This document shows positions 54,767 to 64,000 of a stretch of DNA of 64,000 bases, piece after piece (position 1 is the stretch's first letter; every line of letters starts with the position of its first letter). Origin of the DNA: Lactobacillus sp. UCMA15818. Its GTDB lineage: Bacteria; Bacillota; Bacilli; Lactobacillales; Lactobacillaceae. Below the pieces are notes generated by a model that worked only from the letters and a program-made list of their open reading frames with translations, was not told the origin of the DNA and did not search any database. The DNA is taken from positions 1 through 64,000 of the forward strand of contig NZ_VJYB01000001.1 in the NCBI RefSeq assembly GCF_030400225.1. The letters run 5' to 3'. Both the position numbers and the translations under genes were made by a program.

Positions 54767-54892
54767 GAGAAAGAAGTGCTCAAGGTATGGATAAAGAATC
54801 AATTGAGAATTTAGAAAACGGGCACATAGTCTATTTTTGTAATTTATTAAAACGCTATAATTAATTGATTAAATATGAATTGGGGTATTTTT

Positions 54893-56038
54893 ATGCGTAA
54901 ATTAAATCTTTTTATAATTGTTTTATTAATGGTAGTTGTTTCAGGATGCAATCTTCAAAAAAAGGGGAAAGTAGTTGATGATACCGTTAAAACAACGACA
55001 AATAAAACACTGCAAGCTAAATCAAAAACTTGGACTTTCAGTCGTGGAATCAGTTCTAAGCAGACAAAGAATCAAGGTGTATCAAAACAAATAACCAGTT
55101 CTGTGGTTTCCAAAACTGATGCACTTTCTAGTTGGACTACTTCTAAAGGACAATTTATGTCTAGTTCGGTCAATTATAGACGAGTGTCATTAAAAAAGTG
55201 GAAACAAAATATGCTTAAAAACTATATTAAAAGTGCGCAAAAGAGCATTCATTTAATGAGTGTTTCACAGGTAAATGATGCGCTAAAAAAACTAGGCTCA
55301 GATATTAGAATTAGTAAACTATCAGATTTAGTTTTTTTAGAAACAAAAATAAATGGAATGACACTTCCGGAAGCGTTTGTTGCCAAGGGACATCATCTAT
55401 ATTCGATTAACATTCAATATGCTGATACTAAACAAACAATAATAATTGCACGTGGTCAATCCTTTACTGATACAAGTACAAAAAAAGCAACTAGCCAGAT
55501 TTCATTAAATAAATTAAATGGAACGTGGATTGCGCCGGAAACCACGACAAGTTCAAGTGATACTGGAAAAATTATGATTGAAGATGGTTATATGTATCAA
55601 CATCGATACAATAGTTATGAGCGTTCCGCAATTCAGAAATTGAGTTCATATTCACTAATATCACTAAATCAGAATATAACTTATGCTGCACAAAAAGTTA
55701 ATGCAGCTAATGCGGGCTATCAGTTAACGCAAAAAGCTGTTGCCAGCGGGGATAGTGTAGGTTATTTGTATCTATTTGTTAATGAAAACCAGTTAGTACG
55801 AATTGGACAGGGGACAACTACTACATATAAAAAAACAAGTACACTTGTAGCCGCAAATGATTTACCGCAAGACAACATTACAACCTTTGAAGAGATGGAT
55901 CAGAAGCACCCTGGTGAGGCGGCTTCAACCATCACTGTTGATGCCAGCGCACCTATTGTGGGTATGAGTAATAACATTAAGTATTTAACTAATGCAGATG
56001 CTGGTCAGATTATTGACAATATAATCATTAGCCAATGA
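54893..56038 (+). CDS. Secreted lipoprotein of unknown function
   Basis: About 381 residues. The N-terminus MRKLNLFIIVLLMVVVSGC is a lipoprotein signal with lipobox VSGC, so the mature protein is lipid-anchored outside the membrane. The mature part begins with a Lys/Thr/Ser-rich linker (about 70 residues) and then a beta-rich region, including GTWIAPETTTSS and RIGQGTTTTYKK. No enzyme motif is visible. GGGG before the ATG at 54893 supports this start. Its stop codon overlaps the possible start of the next gene (ATGA). Family not recognised. Confidence 0.72.
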   Translation: MRKLNLFIIVLLMVVVSGCNLQKKGKVVDDTVKTTTNKTLQAKSKTWTFSRGISSKQTKNQGVSKQITSSVVSKTDALSSWTTSKGQFMSSSVNYRRVSLKKWKQNMLKNYIKSAQKSIHLMSVSQVNDALKKLGSDIRISKLSDLVFLETKINGMTLPEAFVAKGHHLYSINIQYADTKQTIIIARGQSFTDTSTKKATSQISLNKLNGTWIAPETTTSSSDTGKIMIEDGYMYQHRYNSYERSAIQKLSSYSLISLNQNITYAAQKVNAANAGYQLTQKAVASGDSVGYLYLFVNENQLVRIGQGTTTTYKKTSTLVAANDLPQDNITTFEEMDQKHPGEAASTITVDASAPIVGMSNNIKYLTNADAGQIIDNIIISQ

Positions 56039-56571
56039 TATTAATGGAGCCCACTTTAGGAATACAGGAGGGATTTAACATTTCATACGCCACTGAAGAA
56101 CAGGCTATTAATTTATTAAAAAAATTAAGAATTGACTATCAAAGAATTGTGCACCCACCATTATGGACAATGAATGATCCGCATGCTCCTAAGGGATTGC
56201 CAGAAGTCAAGAATTTATTGCTAAAAAAGGAAAAAAATGAACAATATTATTTACTTCTAACAACTAATAAGCCAGTTGACTTTAAGTTATTAGCACCACA
56301 ATTAGGTACCAGTCGGAATAAATTGCGCTTTGCAAGTGAAGCAGAACTTGAAGAAATACTACATATTGTGTCAGGTATGGTGACTCCATTGGCTCTGCCT
56401 AACGATAGCGAACACAAAATAAGGGTGCTGCTAGATGCTGACTTGAAAAACTTGTCAGCAATTTCTGCCCACCCTAATGTTAATACTGCAACTATTATTT
56501 TTTCTTATGCAGATCTTATTAAAATACTCAAAAGTACCGGATATGAACCGACAATTGTACAACTTGGTTAG
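56035..56571 (+). CDS. YbaK/ProX-type aminoacyl-tRNA deacylase (prolyl-tRNA editing)
   Basis: A 178-residue protein of the YbaK/EbsC fold that removes wrongly attached amino acids from tRNA. Family features: YQRIVHPPLWTMNDPHA near residues 35-50, KNLLLKKEKNEQYYLLLT with the catalytic-type Lys, LRFASEAELEEIL and VSGMVTPLALPND (the G-x-x-x-P region). The ATG at 56035 overlaps the lipoprotein stop but has no ribosome binding site. A perfect AGGAGGG at 56066-56072 points seven bases on to an ATT (56080) that would give ISYATEEQAI..., the family N-terminus. Confidence 0.83.
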   Translation: MILMEPTLGIQEGFNISYATEEQAINLLKKLRIDYQRIVHPPLWTMNDPHAPKGLPEVKNLLLKKEKNEQYYLLLTTNKPVDFKLLAPQLGTSRNKLRFASEAELEEILHIVSGMVTPLALPNDSEHKIRVLLDADLKNLSAISAHPNVNTATIIFSYADLIKILKSTGYEPTIVQLG

Positions 56572-56700
56572 GTATTTGATTGAAAACCCACTGAATTTGC
56601 CCGCATTGTTTTGTATAGTAAGGATTCTGAAATAATTATTATTGGCCAATTAATTTCTTTGAAAAGTACAAAAATGCTGTTATAAATATCGCAAATAATA

Positions 56701-57210
56701 CTATTTTTTCAGATTTTTAAACATCAGCTTACCAGCTTTATTTTGACCATCAATCGTTAACAAAATAGGTAAGTTGCCTACTATTTCAAATCCATACTTT
56801 TTGTACAAATTAATTGCCCTTTGATTATCAGACAATACTTCCAGATATATGCCGTCAATGTCCCACTTTTTGGTAGCCCAAGCAATACAAGCTTCAATTA
56901 ATTTACTGCCGATATGTTGTCCCCAGCATTCTTCATCAACTGAGATAGCAAATTCGGCTTGATTCATATACCTGATTCTTAGTTTTCTACTTATTTGCGC
57001 TAATCCAATAATTTTAGCCGCTTTATCATCCTGGGCAACGAAGGCGACACTTGCTTGTAATTTGTCATTAAGATGTTTAATTTTTTCCAAATCAAATGAA
57101 GATTGTAGTTCTTGCTGCTCTAACCCTAAATTATTAGTTTGTATTGAAACTCTGTTGAGATATTCAAATAATTTTTTAGAATCGTCTTTCTCAAAGAGAC
57201 TTATTTGCAT
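56701..57210 (-). CDS. GNAT family N-acetyltransferase
   Basis: A 169-residue acetyltransferase with AEFAISVDEECWGQHIGSKLI (a Q/H-x-x-G-S CoA loop) and IYLEVLSDNQRAINLYKKYGFEIVG, the classical motif B of RimI/YhhY-like enzymes. Similar to small-molecule or antibiotic acetyltransferases. Single gene on the minus strand, convergent with the deacylase gene. Substrate unknown. Confidence 0.85.
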   Translation of the reverse strand: MQISLFEKDDSKKLFEYLNRVSIQTNNLGLEQQELQSSFDLEKIKHLNDKLQASVAFVAQDDKAAKIIGLAQISRKLRIRYMNQAEFAISVDEECWGQHIGSKLIEACIAWATKKWDIDGIYLEVLSDNQRAINLYKKYGFEIVGNLPILLTIDGQNKAGKLMFKNLKK

Positions 57211-57270
57211 GATTTAATCACCTCATTAATTACCTAGGATTATACGCTTAAAATATGAGGACTAATTATA

Positions 57271-57315
57271 AAAAACAAAAAAACAGAATTGGAGATAATT
57301 CTGCTCCCAGTTCTG
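57271..57315 (-). terminator. Terminator upstream of the acetyltransferase gene, minus-strand oriented
   Basis: CAGAATTGGAG pairs with CTCCCAGTTCTG; on the minus strand it is followed by a long T run (57271-57283 read as A on plus). It lies 36 bases after the stop of the 6-phospho-beta-glucosidase gene and ends the sugar operon. Confidence 0.8.
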
Positions 57316-57350
57316 CATATGGTAGATATTAATAAAATCTGATAAGCACT

Positions 57351-58811
<1,461 letters not shown>

Positions 58812-58823
58812 CTAAATACCTCC

Positions 58824-60266
58824 TTATTTTATTAGCTGCTTAATATTAGATGTCCATAACTTAACTTGTTTAGTTGCATCTTGTTGGTGGATATTAGCTG
58901 TATATATTTTTTCGGGTGGAAAAGTTAATCCATGATTATTTTTACCGCTCATTGCTGCACCAACTCCGCTTAACTCTTGGATAGAGGAGATTAAAACTGA
59001 TTGTTGTGAAATATTAGCTAACTGTTGCATTAAGTAACGGTTTGCAATCATTCCACCATCCACATGAACGGTGGAGCTAATTTTTGCAGATGCTTGGTAC
59101 ATTAAATTCATAACATCATTAATTTGGTAAATAACTGCATTCAAAGCTGCACGCACAATTTCATTTCGTCCAGTCAACTGAGACATTCCAACTAATGCAG
59201 CTTTGAGTTGTGGATAATTGTATGGAGCAGCCATTCCACTGAATGCTGGAATTAGAAATGTAGTATCATTGGGATTGGCAGCTTCTGCCATAGCGTTGGT
59301 TTCTGACGGATCATTGATTATGTTTAAGTTATTTTTAAGCCATGTAATTAATGAGCCGGAATAGTTAACGTTTCCTTCCAACGCATAAGTTGTTTTTTTA
59401 TTTTTTCGCCAAGCAATTGAAGTATTTAAACCATCAATATGAATTTGTTTCTCACCAGTATTCATCATAATTGAAGAGCCTGTACCAAAAGTAATTTTAA
59501 TTTGACCAGCCTGCAAACAATTTTCTGCGAACAATGCTGCTTGAGAATCACCCAATATACTTATAATTGGGATTGGTGTAGATAGTTCACCAAAAAGGGT
59601 GGTTTCACCAAAAATACTATCTGAATCAACAATTTGTGGCAAATTATTGATATTAATTCCAAATAAAGTACATAATTCTGGATCCCAATTACCAGTGTCC
59701 AAGTTCATCAACAAGGTTCGGCAGGCATTACTCGGTTCTGTTTTATAAATGCCACCGCTTAAAATATACAGTAACCAGCTATCAATAGTTCCAAAACACA
59801 GATTATCAGCAGTAAGTGCATCGCGAACAGCAGGTTCATAAAGTTGCATCCATTCAAATTTAGCAGCGGTAAAATAGGGTGAGAGTGGTAATCCGGTTTT
59901 TTGCTTAATTAGGTGAGCATGTTCTTTTAATATAATAGATTCAGTGAGCGAAACAGCTCGATTATCCTGCCAAACGACAGCTAATGCCAAAGGTTCTGCT
60001 GTTGTTTTATCCCATGCAGCAGCAGTTTCACGTTGATTACTGATTGCCACTGCCACGATCTTATCAGTCGTATGGCTTAAAGCAGTATGAATCAGTGTTT
60101 TGAGATTATTTTTAATTTCGATTAAATCGTGACTGATCCAGCCGTGAGGACTAATAATTTGTCGGTGTCCTTTAGTAACCTTATATGCAATTGTACCATC
60201 TGGATTTATGAGCAATACTTTTGTTCCTTGGGTACTCTGGTCAATTGCCAATGTTAATTCAGTCAT
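58824..60266 (-). CDS. FGGY family carbohydrate kinase (glycerol kinase/gluconokinase-like)
   Basis: About 480 residues. Phosphate-1 motif AIDQSTQGTKVLL is at the N-terminus, followed by VAISNQRETAAAWDK, WQDNRA, and the second-domain GTGSSIMMNTG; late motifs VHVDGGMIANRYLMQQLAN and GVGAAMSG are the FGGY signature. It would phosphorylate the ketose produced by the upstream isomerase; the sugar is unknown. AGGTGG selects the ATG at 60266 instead of the in-frame codon 24 bases upstream. It lies 11 bases after the transketolase gene. Confidence 0.88.
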   Translation of the reverse strand: MTELTLAIDQSTQGTKVLLINPDGTIAYKVTKGHRQIISPHGWISHDLIEIKNNLKTLIHTALSHTTDKIVAVAISNQRETAAAWDKTTAEPLALAVVWQDNRAVSLTESIILKEHAHLIKQKTGLPLSPYFTAAKFEWMQLYEPAVRDALTADNLCFGTIDSWLLYILSGGIYKTEPSNACRTLLMNLDTGNWDPELCTLFGININNLPQIVDSDSIFGETTLFGELSTPIPIISILGDSQAALFAENCLQAGQIKITFGTGSSIMMNTGEKQIHIDGLNTSIAWRKNKKTTYALEGNVNYSGSLITWLKNNLNIINDPSETNAMAEAANPNDTTFLIPAFSGMAAPYNYPQLKAALVGMSQLTGRNEIVRAALNAVIYQINDVMNLMYQASAKISSTVHVDGGMIANRYLMQQLANISQQSVLISSIQELSGVGAAMSGKNNHGLTFPPEKIYTANIHQQDATKQVKLWTSNIKQLIK

Positions 60267-60277
60267 TTTTTCACCAC

Positions 60278-61219
60278 CTATTTTAGCCATCCAGCAATTT
60301 TCTGATTCAAAGTAGCAGCATCCATACCATAGTATTTGAAAACTTCTGGCTGAGGACCAGCAATTATAGGCTCATCAGGAAAAGCGACAATTTGAATTTT
60401 TGTATCACCACGTACTGCTAAGGCTTCAGCAACTGCTGATCCTAGGCCGCCATATTTGCTGTGTTCTTCAAGAGTAACAATTAACTCTGTTTGATCAGCT
60501 AAAAGATTTAGTAAATTAGTATCAAGAGGTTTGATACTAACTAAGTCGACCACTTTGATATTTATTCCTTGGCTTTTTAATAATATGGCAGTTTCGACTG
60601 CGATATGCAAAGTTTCTCCAGAACTGATTAATGCTGCATCTGTACCAAAATTAATAACAATATTCGCTTGACCTGGTTTAACAAATGCACTTGCAGAATC
60701 TTGATAAATGTTAGGGAGGGCAATTTTACCAATTCTGACATAGGCAGGGCGGTTTGAAACTGCAAGATATTGAATTAAACCACTTGCTTGATATTGATCA
60801 GCAGGAGTATACACTTCTAAATTTGGAATTGCACGAGTAATTGCAAGATCCTGCAACGAGTGATGGCTTGCTCCTAAATCACTGTAAGAGTTCCCCCCAG
60901 AAATACCAATTAATTTAACATTATTATTAGAATAAGCAACATCAATTTTAACCTGTTCAATACTACGCATTGTTAAAAATGCTGCTGGAGCAAAAACAAA
61001 AGGACGTTTACCAGAATGAGCCAATCCCCCAGAAATGGTAACTGAATTTTGTTCTGCAATCCCTACCTCTACTAATTGTTTCTGATGTTCTTCAATATAA
61101 GGAGATAGTGAAGCAGAACCACGTGAGTCGCTAGTTACTGCCAGAATATTTTGATCTTTTTCTGCTTCCTTTGTTAATTGGGCAACTATTGCGTCACCAA
61201 TTTTCATCTGTTCACTCAT
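60278..61219 (-). CDS. Transketolase, C-terminal subunit
   Basis: A 313-residue half-transketolase carrying the pyrimidine-binding and C-terminal domains: the catalytic Glu in VEVGIAEQNSVTISGGLA, FAPAAFLTMRSIEQVK, SDLGASHHSLQDLA, and TLEEHSKYGGLGSAVAEAL at the end. It pairs with the N-terminal subunit gene, whose end overlaps its start by 8 bases. Together they transfer two-carbon units between sugar phosphates using thiamine diphosphate. Confidence 0.92.
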   Translation of the reverse strand: MSEQMKIGDAIVAQLTKEAEKDQNILAVTSDSRGSASLSPYIEEHQKQLVEVGIAEQNSVTISGGLAHSGKRPFVFAPAAFLTMRSIEQVKIDVAYSNNNVKLIGISGGNSYSDLGASHHSLQDLAITRAIPNLEVYTPADQYQASGLIQYLAVSNRPAYVRIGKIALPNIYQDSASAFVKPGQANIVINFGTDAALISSGETLHIAVETAILLKSQGINIKVVDLVSIKPLDTNLLNLLADQTELIVTLEEHSKYGGLGSAVAEALAVRGDTKIQIVAFPDEPIIAGPQPEVFKYYGMDAATLNQKIAGWLK

Positions 61220-62042
61220 TTTTCAAACCTCCTATTATGGTTTGTAATTCTTGAACACCTTGTTGATATTGTTCATCAGTGGGAACCTTATGATGCCATT
61301 CGGGTTTATTTTCAGCAAAACTTATCCCATAGCCTTTAATTGTATCTGCTAGTATCAAACGTGGTTTGCCGGCAACATTGGGGATTTTAAGTGTCTTTAC
61401 CAGCTCACTTATATCATTGCCATTAATTTCGATAACATCAAACCCAAATGCTTCGTATTTTGCAGCAAGTGATTCTGAATTCATTACCTTGGTTGTTGGA
61501 CCTGAAATCTGTAATCCGTTATGATCAATAATTGCAGTAAGATTATCAAGATGATAGTTGCTGGCAAACATAGCTGCTTCCCAAACAGAACCTTCAGCTT
61601 GTTCTCCATCTCCCATTAACGTATAAACATGGTAATCACTTTGATCGAGTTTAGCAGCTAAAGCAATACCCGCAGATAAACCTAGGCCATGGCCGAGAGA
61701 ACCAGTATTTTGTTCAATACCATTGATATGATTAGTTGGATGTCCAATATATGGTGAATTAAATTGTGAATATGTTGCAAGTTCTTTTTTTGAAAAATAT
61801 CCACGATCAGCAAGTACATTATAAAGAATTTCAACTGCGTGACCTTTTGATTGAATGTAACGATCACGTGTAGGATCGGCGAAAGTTGCCGGTGTTTGCT
61901 TAAGTACCGAATAATAAAGAGCCACTAAAATATCCGTACATGATAAGTCCGAGCCAGTATGTCCCGTTCCTGCTTTAAAAATCATTTTCCAAGTAGCTAA
62001 ACGCATTTGAGCGGCTTTAAGTTCTAATGTTTTTGTATCCAA
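61212..62042 (-). CDS. Transketolase, N-terminal subunit
   Basis: A 276-residue subunit holding the thiamine diphosphate-binding part: KAGTGHTGSDLSCTDILVALYY, SKGHAVEILYNVLA, NTGSLGHGLGLSAGIALA, and the GDGEQAEGSVWEAAMFAS...IIDHNG motif (GDG with the Asn of the ThDP fold). Split transketolases of this kind sit in sugar or sulfosugar catabolic operons. It follows the isomerase by 13 bases. Confidence 0.92.
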   Translation of the reverse strand: MDTKTLELKAAQMRLATWKMIFKAGTGHTGSDLSCTDILVALYYSVLKQTPATFADPTRDRYIQSKGHAVEILYNVLADRGYFSKKELATYSQFNSPYIGHPTNHINGIEQNTGSLGHGLGLSAGIALAAKLDQSDYHVYTLMGDGEQAEGSVWEAAMFASNYHLDNLTAIIDHNGLQISGPTTKVMNSESLAAKYEAFGFDVIEINGNDISELVKTLKIPNVAGKPRLILADTIKGYGISFAENKPEWHHKVPTDEQYQQGVQELQTIIGGLKNE

Positions 62043-62055
62043 GATAATGACCTCC

Positions 62056-63489
62056 TTAAAGTTCTTTTACAATACTGTTAATATCGCCACGCAAGTAAGC
62101 TTGAATGTCTTCTTCAATCGGATCGTAAAAATCTGGTGTGATATCTAAATATTTACATGCTTCATATAAGACTGGGACTACATCTGCTCTTACTGCTGCA
62201 ATATGATGGATATACGGCCCGTAAACTAGTTTAGTTTCAAAACGATTTAAATTAGCAAATTTTAACCATAGATAAGTTCCTTGTTCATAGGGACCTGCAC
62301 AGGTTTGAGCATTTCCAAGAAGCAGAGAATATTGTCCATTGTCACCATCAAAACGACATAAAGTATAGTTTCCATCTTTAGCCTCGAATGCTACAGAACC
62401 AGGGTAATCAAATACAAAATGCGATTTGGGAAGAACGGGTTGATTTTTTGCCGTTGAAAATGGGAAAACACCTAAATGTTGGAGCAACTCTCCATTTTTT
62501 TCTTCCGGATGTCTGCAATTAACATCAGCAAAAATAGCTTTCTCATCACCTAATGTAGCAGCTTCAATCAATAATTCAGAAATTACTCCATGAATATCAG
62601 TCTCACAAGTAACAGGAGTTCCCTCATCTTGCAAAAGTGATTCAGAAGCATAGGGTAAGATACCTATTTCATCTTGTAATGCTGTCCAACACTGGATTGC
62701 TCCTGCATTACAGCCGTATTTATGCATTTTATTGGTTAGTGCGACTTTTAAAGTAGCAACCATTCTCAGATTTTCTGTAGTAATCTCGATTTTAGCTAGG
62801 GATTGCAATTTTTCAATGACATTGGTAATTGTAGGATCATTCGTAGCCTGCAAGTGTTTGATTTCTTGGACAAGCTCTGTTAATGGAATCGGTGATAGAG
62901 AAATATTGAATTTTTCAAGTAATTCACCTTCATTTATCATTGTTGACCAAAAGTCAAACGGACGTGGTCCAATTTGTAAAATTCTCGTATTTTTAAAAGT
63001 TTTAACAATGTTGCAGACCTTTATGAAATCACAAATTCCTTGTTTAAATTCAGGATCTTCAAGATCGACATTAACTAAATAAGTAAAAGGAACTTGAAAA
63101 CGACGTAGAACTTTACCAATTGCAAATAAACCGCATTGTGTATCACGCAACCGTGAACCATCTGCAGTAGGTGCTTCATCTTTGGGACCCCATAATAGTA
63201 CTGGAATATCAAATTCTTTTGCTAAGCGAGCGCATTCATATTCTGTACCAAAATTTTCATTCGCTAAAAATAGCCCATCAATTTCAGCGTTTTTAAATTT
63301 TTTGGCTATTTTGTGCATTCCATCATCATCATAGAGTAACCCATCAGCGTTAATATCATTAATATCGACATAGTTAATCTCTAATTCGTTGAGCTTATTA
63401 CGAGTTAAGTTCGCAAACTTGATTGCTGCATCTGCAGAGAAAATATTGCGACGAGTTGGGGCGAAGCCAAGAGTTATTTTTTTTGACAT
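62056..63489 (-). CDS. L-fucose/L-arabinose isomerase superfamily sugar isomerase
   Basis: A 477-residue protein with the fold pattern of L-fucose and related aldose isomerases. It has LGFAPTRRNIFSADAAI at the start, VLLWGPKDEAP in the middle, and in the second half AIQCWTALQ, GTPVTCETDIHGVIS (metal-site Glu and Asp) and IFADVNCRHPEEKNGE, ending with a family-style C-terminus. It probably converts an aldose to a ketose for the downstream kinase. First gene of the operon; the LacI-type gene is divergent, 135 bases away. Confidence 0.78.
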   Translation of the reverse strand: MSKKITLGFAPTRRNIFSADAAIKFANLTRNKLNELEINYVDINDINADGLLYDDDGMHKIAKKFKNAEIDGLFLANENFGTEYECARLAKEFDIPVLLWGPKDEAPTADGSRLRDTQCGLFAIGKVLRRFQVPFTYLVNVDLEDPEFKQGICDFIKVCNIVKTFKNTRILQIGPRPFDFWSTMINEGELLEKFNISLSPIPLTELVQEIKHLQATNDPTITNVIEKLQSLAKIEITTENLRMVATLKVALTNKMHKYGCNAGAIQCWTALQDEIGILPYASESLLQDEGTPVTCETDIHGVISELLIEAATLGDEKAIFADVNCRHPEEKNGELLQHLGVFPFSTAKNQPVLPKSHFVFDYPGSVAFEAKDGNYTLCRFDGDNGQYSLLLGNAQTCAGPYEQGTYLWLKFANLNRFETKLVYGPYIHHIAAVRADVVPVLYEACKYLDITPDFYDPIEEDIQAYLRGDINSIVKEL

Positions 63490-63528
63490 ATTAAATCACC
63501 TTTCTAAACTAAAATTCTTTATTTACAA

Positions 63529-63573
63529 AAACTAGTTTATTAGTTTATAAGAAAAAAAGCAACTAATTTGCAA
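63529..63573 (-). promoter_or_regulatory. Promoter of the sugar operon with LacI-type operator
   Basis: On the minus strand, TTGCAA (63568-63573) and TATAAA (63544-63549) are 18 bases apart. AAACTAGTTTATTAGTTT at 63529-63546, an inverted repeat with AAACTA/TAGTTT arms, overlaps the start of transcription. Likely bound by the divergent LacI-family regulator. Confidence 0.5.
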
Positions 63574-63624
63574 AATCTCTCTTAATTTAGTATTATTCTA
63601 GTTGAACTAAAAAGGAGGAGAACC

Positions 63625-64000
63625 ATGACACTTAAAATGAGTGATATTGCTAAAATTGCGAATGTGTCTAAGTCAGCTGTATCGCTTGCGATTAATGGTA
63701 AGGACGGTATCAGTGAAGAAACACGACAAAAAATTTTAAGAATTATTTCGGAACAAGGATACACTCCCTTACGTAAAAGCCATAAGGATATCTCTCAAGG
63801 AATTGGAGAGGTTACTTTCCTTGTAGTAACCAGTAGCGGTGTAGTTCAAGATGATTATCGCAGCCTTCCGTTTTTTAACAGTCTGATTTCAGCATTGTCT
63901 TTAGATACAAGTCGTTTGAATGGAACACTGAAAACAGTGACAATTTCAGCTGATAATTTGGCCAATAGGCTGAACGATACGGTTTTCTCAAGTGGTGTTT
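63625..64000 (+). CDS. LacI family regulator (partial, runs off the window)
   Basis: The first 125 codons of a LacI/GalR regulator. The HTH is MSDIAKIANVSKSAVSLAING (residues 5-25), then GISEETRQKILRIISEQGYTP, the hinge, and the start of the sugar-binding domain (VTFLVVTSSG). AAGGAGGAG precedes the ATG. It is divergent from the sugar operon that it most probably represses. The 3' part lies beyond the window. Confidence 0.9.
   Translation, partial: MTLKMSDIAKIANVSKSAVSLAINGKDGISEETRQKILRIISEQGYTPLRKSHKDISQGIGEVTFLVVTSSGVVQDDYRSLPFFNSLISALSLDTSRLNGTLKTVTISADNLANRLNDTVFSSGV

Overview
The window is AT-rich, densely packed Gram-positive DNA with strong AGGAGG-type ribosome binding sites and frequent GTG/TTG starts. 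The gene set (NupC, DUF915 hydrolase, VanZ, YfhO, GH1 6-phospho-beta-glucosidase, split transketolase, many small GNAT acetyltransferases, DHA2 efflux pumps with TetR partners) points to a lactic acid bacterium of the family Lactobacillaceae. This assignment comes from gene content and style, not from a marker gene; no rRNA or tRNA gene was seen.

Layout. 0-4.7 kb: a HAD phosphatase, an ABC-2 exporter pair with a LytTR regulator and a DUF3021 membrane protein, and a small membrane protein. 4.7-8.8 kb (minus strand): two large envelope-polysaccharide type membrane proteins (polymerase-like and YfhO). 9-20 kb: nucleoside transporter, PTS EIIC, alpha/beta hydrolases, a nucleotidyltransferase-like protein, a MarR/flavodoxin-like divergent pair with visible operators, VanZ and a GT-C-like protein. 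20-34 kb: ABC exporter/TetR operon with a triple operator, HAD phosphatase, MFS pumps, RidA, PhzF, peptidase E-like protein, a nickel/cobalt permease and acetyltransferases. IS remnants, a decayed LysR-like gene and dispersed palindromic repeats lie between these genes.

34-52 kb is a defence island. A truncated metallophosphoesterase marks its left edge, followed by a GIY-YIG/DUF4357 protein and a complete type 1 BREX locus: brxA, brxB, brxC, pglX, two silent inverted pglX 3' cassettes, a tyrosine recombinase, a separately encoded PglX C-terminal domain, pglZ and brxL. The active pglX and cassette B share a 129-bp inverted repeat (126 identities) centred on methyltransferase motif I. The active pglX and cassette A share a 28-bp perfect inverted repeat. 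Inversion at either pair keeps the reading frame and gives predicted proteins of 897 and 913 residues in place of the present 915. The invariant C-terminal domain, normally fused to PglX, sits beyond the recombinase as its own 311-residue gene with its own promoter. The catalytic/target-recognition part can therefore be swapped while the shared domain is supplied in trans. This is the most interesting part of the window.

52-57 kb: a DHA2 pump/TetR divergent pair with two matched 21-bp operators, a lipoprotein, a prolyl-tRNA editing-like protein and an acetyltransferase. 57-64 kb (minus strand): a sugar catabolic operon (sugar isomerase, split transketolase, FGGY kinase, GH1 phospho-glucosidase), divergent from a LacI-family regulator that runs off the right end.
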